Shown in pieces: positions 33,449 to 39,496 of a stretch of DNA of 39,496 nt. A model generated the notes under the pieces. It was not told where the DNA came from. It searched no databases and worked only from the letters and a program-made list of their open reading frames with translations. Within the stretch, counting starts at the first letter, position 1, and every line of letters starts with the position of its first letter. The DNA comes from XN24 sp964413755 (GTDB lineage: Bacteria > Pseudomonadota > Gammaproteobacteria > Steroidobacterales > XN24). Position numbers and translations under genes: made by a program. Location: NCBI GenBank assembly GCA_964413755.1, contig CAYPTW010000011.1, forward strand, positions 1 through 39,496, in the 5' to 3' direction.

Positions 33449-34732
33449 CTAACCGTGACGGCCCCTGGCGCGCGAAAGCCGGAACTCGTCGCGGGCATGG
33501 GCGGCGAGCGCGGCGCCGATGCTGATTGACGGATCCGGCGGCAGCCCGTCGGCCATGCGCAGGATCTGGCGGTAGTACCAGGCCATCTCGCCCTGCACGT
33601 TCATGAACTTCATCAGCATCAGCGGGCTGGCCGGCCCGGCCCAGCGAGCCTGGCCGAAGCGCAGCGCCGGCGGCGGGGTGGCGGCCTCGACCGTGCCCGC
33701 CGCAAGGCGTCCAGGCAGGTCCGGGTCGATGCAGAGCGGCCGCCCCAGCCCCACCACGTCCAGCTCGTCCGCCGCCAGCGCCTCGGCCATGGCCGCGCGG
33801 GTGCGGAACCCGCCGGTGACCATCATGGGCAACGGATAGGCCGCGCGGATCTCGCGCGCGTACTCGAGGAAATAGGCCTCGCGCTTGCGCGTGCTGGCGC
33901 GCTGCGGCTCCGCCGCCGTCTCGGCCCGTCCCTGGTAACCGAACAGCTTGGGTTGCTCGTAGGTGCCGCCGGAGACCTCCAGCAGGTCGATCTTCTCCTC
34001 CGCCAGCCAGCGCGCCACCTGCACGCAATCCGGCAGGTCGAAGCCGCCCTTCTGGAAGTCTGCGCTGTTGAGCTTCACCCCGACCGGGAAGTCGTCACCC
34101 ACCGCACGGCGCGTGGCGCGCACGATCTCCAGCAGCAGCCGGGCGCGGTTCTCCAGCGGCCCGCCCCACTCGTCCTCGCGCTTGTTGGTCACCGGCGAGA
34201 GAAACTGCGCCAGCAGGTAGCCGTGCGCGGAATGCACCTGCACCCCGGTGAAGCCGGTCTCGCGCGCGATCGCCGCGGTGGTGGCGAAGCGCTGGATGAC
34301 ATCTTTGATCTCTGCGCCGCTGAGCGCGCGCGGGCGGGCGAACAGGCCGAGCAGCTTCAGTCCCTCGGTGGAGGCCGAGACCGGCTGCGCAGAGCTCATC
34401 TTCGAGCACTGCCGGCCGGGGTGGCTGATCTGCATCCACAGGTGATTGCCGGCCGCCGTCCCCGCCTTCGCCCACTCGGCCAGCGCCGCCCAGCCCTGGC
34501 GGTCCTCGATGACCACATTGCCCGGGCGCTCCAGCCAGCGCCGGTCCACCATCACATTGCCTGTGATCGAGAGCCCCACGCCGCCGGCTGCCCAGCGGCG
34601 GTAGAGGCGCGCGTGGCGCTCGTTGGCCTGGTCGTCCGCCCCGGCCAGGCCCTCGGTCATGGCGGCCTTGGCGATGCGGTTCGGCAGGGTCGCGCCGCAG
34701 GGCAGGCGCAGGGAATCGGCGAGTTCGGGCAT
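33449..34732 (-). CDS. NADH:flavin oxidoreductase (old yellow enzyme family)
   Basis: FMN-dependent ene-reductase-like enzyme, 427 aa, TIM barrel. It opens LRLPCGATLPNRIAKAAMTEGLA, followed by family motifs MQISHPGRQC, GFTGVQVHSAHGYLLAQFLSP (the HSAHGYL active-site segment with the histidine that binds the substrate), NKREDEWGG and DVVGLGRPLCIDPD (phosphate-binding). Within the family it resembles the 2,4-dienoyl-CoA reductase/NemA-like class, but it lacks the C-terminal Fe-S and FAD domains of the large forms; the tail (about 350-427) is a short extension. ATG 34732 (MPELADSLRLP) is chosen as the first family-like residue; the frame runs on to 34849 without similarity. Substrate unknown. Confidence 0.92.
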   Translation of the reverse strand: MPELADSLRLPCGATLPNRIAKAAMTEGLAGADDQANERHARLYRRWAAGGVGLSITGNVMVDRRWLERPGNVVIEDRQGWAALAEWAKAGTAAGNHLWMQISHPGRQCSKMSSAQPVSASTEGLKLLGLFARPRALSGAEIKDVIQRFATTAAIARETGFTGVQVHSAHGYLLAQFLSPVTNKREDEWGGPLENRARLLLEIVRATRRAVGDDFPVGVKLNSADFQKGGFDLPDCVQVARWLAEEKIDLLEVSGGTYEQPKLFGYQGRAETAAEPQRASTRKREAYFLEYAREIRAAYPLPMMVTGGFRTRAAMAEALAADELDVVGLGRPLCIDPDLPGRLAAGTVEAATPPPALRFGQARWAGPASPLMLMKFMNVQGEMAWYYRQILRMADGLPPDPSISIGAALAAHARDEFRLSRARGRHG

Positions 34733-34798
34733 GGGATCGGTCTCGTCGTTCGGGCTCTCGCAGCATACCCCGCCGGGGCCCGCCTGGCATGGCTCAGG

Positions 34799-34804
34799 TA
34801 GAAT
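34799..34804 (+). promoter_or_regulatory. Putative -10 element (TAGAAT) for the DUF819 gene
   Basis: CAGGTAGAATCGCCCG lies 29 bp before ATG 34834 in the divergent space with the oxidoreductase gene. Same form as the elements at 17263 and 27216. No clear -35. Confidence 0.4.
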
Positions 34805-34833
34805 CGCCCGACCACGCGCGCCAGGGGGAAGCG

Positions 34834-36084
34834 ATGTCGGACGGACCACTGATCACCAACGACGCCGTCGTGCTCGGGCTGCTGGCCCTGATCCTCGGCG
34901 GCGTGTTCTGGACGCAGCAGAGCCGCATCCCCTTCTTCCAGCGCTTCTACACCTATGTCCCCGCGCTGCTGCTGTGCTACTTCCTGCCCTCGCTGCTGAA
35001 CACTTTCGGCATCATCGACGGCAAGGCCTCGAACCTGTACTTCGTCGCCTCGCGCTACCTGCTGCCCGCCTGCCTGGTGCTGCTGACGCTGTCGATCGAC
35101 CTCCCCGCAGTGGCACGCCTCGGCAACAAGGCCGTGATCATGTTCTTCACCGGCACCTTCGGCATCATCGTCGGCGGCCCGCTGGCGCTGCTGGTGGTGG
35201 GCGCAATCTCCCCGGAAACCGTGGGCGGCGACGGGCCGGATGCCGTGTGGCGCGGCATGACCACCATCGCCGGGAGCTGGATCGGCGGCGGCGCCAACCA
35301 GGCAGCCATGAAAGAGGTGTTCGACGTCGGCGACAACCTGTTCGGCCAGATGATCGCGGTCGATGTGCTGTGCGCCAGCGTGTGGCTGGCGATCCTGCTG
35401 TTCTTCGCCTCGCGGGCGAAGGAGATCGACGCGCGCACCGGCGCCGACACCACGGCCATAGAGGATCTCAAGCATCGCATCGAGCGGTACCACGCCCAGC
35501 ATGCGCGCATCCCGCGCCTCGCCGATTTGATGTTCCTCGCCGCCATCGGCTTCGGCGTCACTGCCGTGGCGCACCTCGGCGCCGATACCCTCGCGCCCTG
35601 GATCGCCGCCACGGCGCCCGGGCTGGACCGCTTCAGCCTGACCAGCGGCTTCTTCTGGCTGGTGGTGATCGCCACCACCGGCGGCCTGCTGCTGTCCTTC
35701 ACCCGCGCGCGCAAGCTCGAGGGCGCCGGCGCCTCGACCGTGGGCTCGGCCTTTCTCTACATCCTGGTCGCCAGCATCGGCATGCAGATGGACATCACCG
35801 CCGTGCTGTCCAACCCGGGGCTGTTCGCGGTGGGCATGATCTGGATCGGCTTCCACGCCGTGCTGCTGCTGATCGTCGGCAAGCTGATCAAGGCGCCGCT
35901 GTTCTACCTCGCCGTGGGCAGCCAGGCGAATGTCGGCGGCGCCGCGTCGGCGCCGGTGGTGGCCTCGGCCTTCCATCCCTCGCTGGCGCCGGTCGGCGTG
36001 CTGCTGGCCGTGCTGGGCTATGCCGTCGGCACCTACGGCGCCTGGTTGTGCGGCCAGATCCTGCGCGTCATCGCGGCCGGGTGA
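34834..36084 (+). CDS. DUF819 family membrane protein
   Basis: Polytopic inner-membrane protein, 416 aa, about 11 hydrophobic helices, of the DUF819 (YjcL-like) family. It may be a secondary carrier; no substrate is established. The family hallmarks are visible: GMTTIAGSWIGGGANQAAMKEVF around residue 145 and the second copy-like GSQANVGGAASAPVVASAF around residue 375, suggesting two inverted halves, each with a GG/GA-rich discontinuous helix region. A charged cytoplasmic loop lies between (about 205-235). ATG 34834 has an excellent ribosome-binding site (CAGGGGGAAGCG). The next gene starts 13 bp after its stop. Confidence 0.88.
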   Translation: MSDGPLITNDAVVLGLLALILGGVFWTQQSRIPFFQRFYTYVPALLLCYFLPSLLNTFGIIDGKASNLYFVASRYLLPACLVLLTLSIDLPAVARLGNKAVIMFFTGTFGIIVGGPLALLVVGAISPETVGGDGPDAVWRGMTTIAGSWIGGGANQAAMKEVFDVGDNLFGQMIAVDVLCASVWLAILLFFASRAKEIDARTGADTTAIEDLKHRIERYHAQHARIPRLADLMFLAAIGFGVTAVAHLGADTLAPWIAATAPGLDRFSLTSGFFWLVVIATTGGLLLSFTRARKLEGAGASTVGSAFLYILVASIGMQMDITAVLSNPGLFAVGMIWIGFHAVLLLIVGKLIKAPLFYLAVGSQANVGGAASAPVVASAFHPSLAPVGVLLAVLGYAVGTYGAWLCGQILRVIAAG

Positions 36085-36097
36085 GGACGCGCGGCTG

Positions 36098-36547
36098 ATG
36101 ACGGTATCCGCCGAAGACTGCATCGCGGCGCTGCTGGCCGAGTACGCGCCGGCGAGCATGCTGGTGATCGGGGATATGGCACCGAAGACAGCGGCGGAGG
36201 TGACCCTCCTTGCGGCCGCCGAGGCGCCCGCACAACTGGAAGAGCTCGGCCGCTTCGACTTCGCCGTCGTGTCGGGCCTGCTCGAGGAGATCGAGGCCGC
36301 GGACGCCGAGGCGGTGCTAGGGCGGCTGAAGAACCTGCACACCAGCCGCTTCCTGTTGCTGGCCGACCCGGCCCGCGCCTCCCTTGGGCACGACGCCCTG
36401 CTGGCACTGGCGCTGGCCCCGTTCGAACACCTGGCCGACGGCCGCGTCGCCTGGCGCTACGACCTCGACCGCTACAACCCGGAGCGGCGCTGGAACAACC
36501 CCGAGGACTGGGCCAACCCGCACAACTTCGACCGGTTCCGCTGGTAG
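36098..36547 (+). CDS. Hypothetical 149-aa protein
   Basis: Not firmly recognised. The protein has the shape of a small Rossmann-like alpha/beta domain: SMLVIGD at residues about 21-27, a helix, then RFDFAVVSGLLEEI and SRFLLLADPARA as further strands. This resembles the core of a methyltransferase-like or nucleotide-binding fold without its glycine motif. The C-terminus is rich in Trp/Asn/Pro (NPERRWNNPEDWANPHNFDRFRW). It may belong to the DUF6231 family, which I recall from Pseudomonas-like genomes, but I am not certain. ATG 36098 follows GAGGACGCG. It sits 13 bp after the DUF819 gene and 13 bp before the DMT gene, so the three look like one transcript. Confidence 0.7.
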   Translation: MTVSAEDCIAALLAEYAPASMLVIGDMAPKTAAEVTLLAAAEAPAQLEELGRFDFAVVSGLLEEIEAADAEAVLGRLKNLHTSRFLLLADPARASLGHDALLALALAPFEHLADGRVAWRYDLDRYNPERRWNNPEDWANPHNFDRFRW

Positions 36548-36560
36548 CGGAACGGTAGCC

Positions 36561-37475
36561 ATGAATTCCGAACCTCTCGCCCACCGGGAACACATCGTCC
36601 GCGGCATGCTCGCCGCGCTCGGCGCGTTCTTCATGTTCACCCTGATGAACGTGTTCGCCAAGCTGCTGAGCGCGAACCACTCGGTGGTCGAGATCGCCTT
36701 CTACCGCAACCTGATCGCCAGCCTGCCCTTCCTGTTCATGGTTTTCGTGCTCGGCCGACGCGAGATCCTGGTGATCCGCAGCAAGCCGTCGCTGGTCGGG
36801 CTGCGCGCGGTGCTGGGCGCAGTCTCGCTGATGACCACCTTCTTCGCCTTCTCGCTCATGCCCATGGCCGAGACCACGGTGCTGCTGTTCACCGCCTCGC
36901 TGTTCCTGCCGGTGCTCGGCGTGTTCGTGCTCGGGGAGAAGGTCGGGCCCTGGCGCTGGTCGGCCGTAGTGATCGGCTTCGCCGGCGTGGCCGTGATGGC
37001 CAGCCCGACCGGCAACGTGAACATGCTCGGCGTGACGATCGCGTTGGTCGCGGCGCTGATGCACGCCAGCCTGCAGGTGGTGCTGCGCTACCTCGGCCGC
37101 TACGAAAGCCCCGAGACCGTGACCTTCTACTTCATGGTGATCGGCACCCTCGTGACCGCCCTGCCGCTGCCCTTCGTCGCCGTGACGCCGACGCTCGCCG
37201 AAATACCGCTGCTGTTCGGCGTGGGCCTCTCAGGTGCGGCCGCGCAGTGGCTGCTTTCCACCGCCTTCCGCAATGCGCCGGCGGCGGTGGTCACGGTGTT
37301 CAATTACAGCGGCATCGTCTGGGCCACGCTGTTCGGCTGGCTGATCTGGAACGACTGGCCGCTGCCGCACGTGCTCGCCGGCGCCGCGATCGTGATCGCC
37401 TCCAACGCGCTGATCATCTGGCGCGAAAGCCGCCGCCGCCCGATCACCGGGGCGCGGGTGCGGGCGAAGTTCTGA
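36561..37475 (+). CDS. DMT-superfamily transporter (EamA type)
   Basis: Inner-membrane transporter of the drug/metabolite transporter superfamily with two EamA repeats, 304 aa, about 10 helices. Repeat 1 runs about residues 12-147 (LAALGAFFMFTLMNVFAKLL ... VAVMASPTG), repeat 2 about 155-290 (GVTIALVAALMHASLQVVLRYLG ... VLAGAAIVIASNALIIW). The conserved VFVLGEKVGPWRWSAVVIGFAGV between helices 4 and 5 is typical. Substrate unknown. ATG 36561 with a modest ribosome-binding site. It follows the 149-aa gene by 13 bp. A 159-bp intergenic stretch follows before aqpZ; it holds a small GGGGC/GCCCC hairpin and no gene. Confidence 0.9.
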   Translation: MNSEPLAHREHIVRGMLAALGAFFMFTLMNVFAKLLSANHSVVEIAFYRNLIASLPFLFMVFVLGRREILVIRSKPSLVGLRAVLGAVSLMTTFFAFSLMPMAETTVLLFTASLFLPVLGVFVLGEKVGPWRWSAVVIGFAGVAVMASPTGNVNMLGVTIALVAALMHASLQVVLRYLGRYESPETVTFYFMVIGTLVTALPLPFVAVTPTLAEIPLLFGVGLSGAAAQWLLSTAFRNAPAAVVTVFNYSGIVWATLFGWLIWNDWPLPHVLAGAAIVIASNALIIWRESRRRPITGARVRAKF

Positions 37476-37634
37476 CCTTCTTGCGGCGGTGCGTCACGGC
37501 CGAAGCACCGACGCATGGCTGCAACAAAGCTCGAATAGCTTATGCTTCGCCGGATCCTGTCAGCGATAAGGGGCTGACGCCCCGGGGCACACCCGGGTAA
37601 GCCTGCAACAACCAACAACAAGGGGCAGCTCGAA

Positions 37635-38342
37635 ATGCAGATGAGTAAGCGTCTGGGTGCGGAGTTCTTCGGTACCTTCTGGCTCGTGCTGGGCGGCTGC
37701 GGCAGCGCCGTGCTCGCCGCGCAGTTCGGCGGCGACGGCAACCCGCTGGGCATCGGACTGGTCGGCGTGTCGCTGGCCTTCGGCCTGACCGTGCTGACCA
37801 TGGCCTACGCGGTCGGCCACATTTCCGGCGGGCACTTCAACCCGGCCGTCAGTTTCGGCCTGTGGGCGGCCGGCCGGTTCGACGGTAAGGACCTTGCTCC
37901 CTACGTCGCCGCCCAGGTTGTGGGCGGCCTGGTCGCAGGCCTGGTGCTATATCTAATCGCCACCGGCAAGGCGGGCGTGGATGTCGGCGGCTTCGCCAGC
38001 AACGGCTACGGTGAGCGCTCGCCGGGCGGCTACGGCCTCGGCGCCGCGTTCCTCACCGAGGTGGTGATGACGCTGTTCTTTCTGCTGGTGATCATCGGCG
38101 TCACGAGCAAGGCGGCTCCGGCCGGCTTTGCCCCGCTTGCGATCGGCCTGTGCCTGACCCTTATCCACCTGATCAGCATTCCCGTGACCAATACATCGGT
38201 GAACCCGGCCCGGTCCACGGGCGTGGCGTTCTTCGCCGATGCCGGCGCCGTGCCGCAGCTGTGGCTGTTCTGGGTCGCGCCCATCATCGGCGCGGTGATC
38301 GCCGGGTATCTCTCGCGCTGGCTGCAGGAGGGCTCCAACTAG
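37635..38342 (+). CDS. aqpZ: Aquaporin Z
   Basis: Water channel of the MIP family, 235 aa, six membrane helices and two half-helices. Both NPA motifs are present: GGHFNPAVSFGLW (first half) and SVNPARSTGVAFF (second half). KRLGAEFFGTFWLVLGGCGSAVLAA is the standard AqpZ start, with GCGS following. The residue pattern NPARS and SVNPARS fits the water-specific AqpZ rather than the glycerol facilitator GlpF, whose second motif is followed by D. ATG 37635 has AGGGG upstream. Its 3' end converges on the membrane protein gene with 13 bp between. Confidence 0.95.
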   Translation: MQMSKRLGAEFFGTFWLVLGGCGSAVLAAQFGGDGNPLGIGLVGVSLAFGLTVLTMAYAVGHISGGHFNPAVSFGLWAAGRFDGKDLAPYVAAQVVGGLVAGLVLYLIATGKAGVDVGGFASNGYGERSPGGYGLGAAFLTEVVMTLFFLLVIIGVTSKAAPAGFAPLAIGLCLTLIHLISIPVTNTSVNPARSTGVAFFADAGAVPQLWLFWVAPIIGAVIAGYLSRWLQEGSN

Positions 38343-38355
38343 GGCACGCGCGGAG

Positions 38356-38967
38356 TCACACCACCTCCACCGCATGCTCGCCGCGCAGGAAGAACGCGGC
38401 CAGCGCCAGCAGCGCCACCGGGAACAGTGCCAGGTTCACGAAGCCAAGCACGATGGTGAACTGCAGCACGCAGCAGGCCAGCAGCAGGATCGCGAACACC
38501 TTGAGCATGGTGGGCGACTCGGCGCTCGCACGCAGCAGGGTGATCGACAGCACCAGCGCGAGCACCGCGTAGACGAATAGCCCGGCGATGCCGACCACCA
38601 TGCTGGCGAACACCAGCTGGTCGCCCGTGCTCTCGTCGAAGGCCGGGCCGACCGCGAAGGCGAGGTCGAACAGCACGGTGGCGTGAAACACGCCGACGAC
38701 GATGGCCATCATCAGCAAAAGCACTGTGGGTAAGGACGTGTGCAGCCGCTGCGCGAGAATCTTGCGCAGGCTGAGGTAAAGATAGATCTCGATGGCGCCG
38801 ATGAGAACGAACAGTGCGTCCCAGCCGCTCAGCCGCATGACGTCCGCACGCACGGTCTCGAACAGGTTCCAGTGGCCGCCGGCACCGAGCACGGAGATCC
38901 AGTAGACCGGAAACAGCAGGGCGAGGGCCACGGCCAGGTAGCCGGGCAACGCGTGTTCATTTCTCAT
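38356..38967 (-). CDS. Predicted membrane protein paired with an XRE regulator
   Basis: 203-aa polytopic membrane protein of unknown function with about six hydrophobic segments (starting LPGYLAVALALLFPVYWIS, then ALFVLIGAIEIYLYL, LPTVLLLMMAIVVGVFHAT, LVFASMVVGIAGLFVYAVLAL, MLKVFAILLLACCVLQF, LALFPVALLALAAFFL). ATG 38967 has a strong ribosome-binding site (AGAGGAGACG). It overlaps the upstream XRE gene by 11 bases, so they are co-translated. Small Cro/CI-like regulators joined to a membrane protein gene are common (often DUF2975 partners); this membrane protein does not look like DUF2975. The regulator may control this operon, or the membrane protein may act on the regulator. Confidence 0.8.
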   Translation of the reverse strand: MRNEHALPGYLAVALALLFPVYWISVLGAGGHWNLFETVRADVMRLSGWDALFVLIGAIEIYLYLSLRKILAQRLHTSLPTVLLLMMAIVVGVFHATVLFDLAFAVGPAFDESTGDQLVFASMVVGIAGLFVYAVLALVLSITLLRASAESPTMLKVFAILLLACCVLQFTIVLGFVNLALFPVALLALAAFFLRGEHAVEVV

Positions 38968-39193
38968 TCCGTTCGTCTCCTCTGGCGTCGTCGGGCACGA
39001 ATTCGAGCAGGTCGCCGGGCTGGCACTCGAGCGCACGGCAGATGGCCTCGAGGGTGCTGAAGCGGATGGCCTTGACCTTGCCGGTCTTGAGCAGAGACAG
39101 GTTGGTCAGCGACACGCCGACCTGCTGCGACAGCTCCGTCAGGGACATCTTCTTTTTTGCCAGCTCGACGTCCAGGTTGATGCGAATGCTCAT
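38957..39193 (-). CDS. XRE/Cro-like HTH regulator (YozG type)
   Basis: 78-aa DNA-binding protein consisting almost only of a Cro/C1-type HTH. The helices are visible: MSLTELSQQVGVSLTNLSLLKTGKVKAIRFSTLEAICRALECQPGDLLEF, where SLTNLSLLKTGK is the recognition helix. LECQPGDLLEF is the typical YozG-like end. ATG 39193. The promoter region just upstream carries three copies of a TTACGAAA-type half-site, which suggests autorepression. It overlaps the downstream membrane-protein gene by 11 bases. Cytosolic; no ligand domain. Confidence 0.92.
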   Translation of the reverse strand: MSIRINLDVELAKKKMSLTELSQQVGVSLTNLSLLKTGKVKAIRFSTLEAICRALECQPGDLLEFVPDDARGDERNEK

Positions 39194-39222
39194 GCCCGTG
39201 TTCCGTGTCTGGAATAAATGTA

Positions 39223-39270
39223 TTTCGTAATAGACTTTACGAAAAACATAATACTCTTTACGAAAAGCAT
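39223..39270. promoter_or_regulatory. Operator-like repeats of a TTACGAAA half-site upstream of the XRE gene
   Basis: Two direct copies of CTTTACGAAAARCAT (39235-39249 and 39256-39270) are spaced by 21 bp, two helical turns. A third, inverted half-site TTTCGTAA (39223-39230) pairs with the first copy as an 8-bp perfect palindrome with 6-bp spacer (39223-39244). The sites overlap the predicted promoter, as expected for autorepression by the XRE protein. Confidence 0.7.
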
Positions 39271-39275
39271 GTCAA
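39248..39275 (-). promoter_or_regulatory. Sigma-70 promoter of the XRE/membrane-protein operon
   Basis: On the minus strand, consensus -35 TTGACA (39275-39270), a 16-bp spacer and -10 TATTAT (39253-39248), about 55 bp upstream of the XRE start codon. One operator copy lies mostly within the spacer, the other touches the downstream end of the -10. Confidence 0.7.
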
Positions 39276-39278
39276 CCA

Positions 39279-39300
39279 CCCGCCGGTCGATGCCGGCGGG
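39279..39300. repeat. GC-rich hairpin between XRE promoter and kinase gene
   Basis: Arms CCCGCCGG / CCGGCGGG, 8 bp, with 6-bp loop TCGATG. It may contribute to transcription termination after the minus-strand kinase gene or simply insulate the XRE promoter. No T-run follows. Confidence 0.35.
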
Positions 39301-39332
39301 CCGCCACCTTGGAGCCATAGAGACCTGGGAAA

Positions 39333-39350
39333 CCCACCGGGTCCGGTGGG
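39333..39350 (-). terminator. Likely terminator after the AarF/UbiB-type kinase gene
   Basis: Minus strand: palindrome CCCACCGG AC CCGGTGGG (8-bp arms) followed by TTTCCC, 7 bp after the kinase stop codon. A GC stem with a short T-run is consistent with a weak intrinsic terminator. Confidence 0.45.
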
Positions 39351-39356
39351 ACGGCG

Positions 39357-39494
39357 TCAGCCCGGCCCGGGCAACCCGGTGAGGCGCTCGTCGCCGAACA
39401 GCGCCATGCCCGGCGCGAGCATGCGGATGTAGCGGTCGAAGTAGAGGAACTGCTTCACCAGCAGGGTGAACTCGCGCGGGAAACGGATGCCGTG
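39357..39494 (-). CDS. AarF/ABC1/UbiB-type kinase, C-terminal end only
   Basis: Only the last 45 residues lie in the window (the gene continues beyond base 39496): HGIRFPREFTLLVKQFLYFD, then RYIRMLAPGMALFGDERL and a short Gly/Pro tail. PxEFTLLVKQxLYFDRYxRxLAP is the C-terminal helix pattern of the AarF/UbiB atypical kinase family, many of which support ubiquinone synthesis. This rests on one motif region, so the family call is good but not certain. Stop codon TGA at 39359-39357. Confidence 0.72.
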   Translation of the reverse strand, partial: HGIRFPREFTLLVKQFLYFDRYIRMLAPGMALFGDERLTGLPGPG

Positions 39495-39496
39495 GC

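Noticed and set aside
34657..36342. 561-codon minus-strand frame opposite the DUF819 gene
   Set aside because: Antisense shadow; low-complexity His/Gln/Gly-rich translation.

Overview
The window is 39.5 kb of GC-rich bacterial chromosome. The gene set (SohB, GreB, a PA0069-type radical SAM protein, a DUF3144 protein, AqpZ, a Thermus-type NADP isocitrate dehydrogenase) points to a gammaproteobacterium, perhaps near Xanthomonadales or Chromatiales; I cannot place it to family. It looks like a scaffold from a short-read or metagenome assembly. There are two 100-N gaps (3147-3246 and 16412-16511), and the second is bordered by a perfect 55-bp duplication typical of an unmerged k-mer overlap. I see no rRNA, tRNA, CRISPR array, recognisable IS or prophage gene.

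Layout. 1-5301: end of an SDR oxidoreductase, sohB, an acetylpolyamine amidohydrolase/HDAC-like gene, and the pair lipA / PA0069-type radical SAM gene (its 3' end lost in gap 1). 5353-8207: a Fur-box-like palindrome upstream of an iron(III) ABC transporter binding lipoprotein and two-domain permease, with no ATPase beside them. 8226-9987: YugP-type zinc peptidase and a YahK-like alcohol dehydrogenase. 10168-13971: the most interesting locus, a DprA/SLOG-like nucleotide-binding protein with transmembrane helices followed 36 bp later by a TIR-TM-TPR protein. 14026-16408: icd, divergent from a winged-helix regulator that overlaps greB. 16567-17305: a short non-conserved region with a small membrane-protein ORF between two hairpins that share an identical 29-bp core in opposite orientation. 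17306-23511: acyl-CoA dehydrogenase, prolyl oligopeptidase, a phospholipase D-VTT fusion and an EEP-family nuclease/phosphatase. 23628-24341: a secreted protein with ten cysteines in its last 33 residues. 24331-27175: polyphosphate glucokinase and a UvrD/Rep-like helicase. 27276-32933: M3 and M16 peptidases and a methyltransferase. 32965-38342: DUF3144 protein, old-yellow-enzyme-type oxidoreductase, DUF819 carrier, a small unknown protein, DMT transporter, aquaporin. 38356-39496: a membrane protein/XRE regulator pair with an operator-rich promoter, then the end of an AarF/UbiB-type kinase.

How the genes fit together. Most are core metabolism, envelope proteolysis (SohB, YugP-type, POP, M3, M16) and transport. 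The SLOG-TM / TIR-TM-TPR pair has the logic of a nucleotide-signal conflict system: a TIR enzyme that could make an NAD-derived signal, and a membrane protein with a nucleotide-sensing fold. This resembles the division of labour in Thoeris, but the architectures differ. It is the best candidate here for an undescribed defence or stress-signalling module; its function is inferred from domains and adjacency only.
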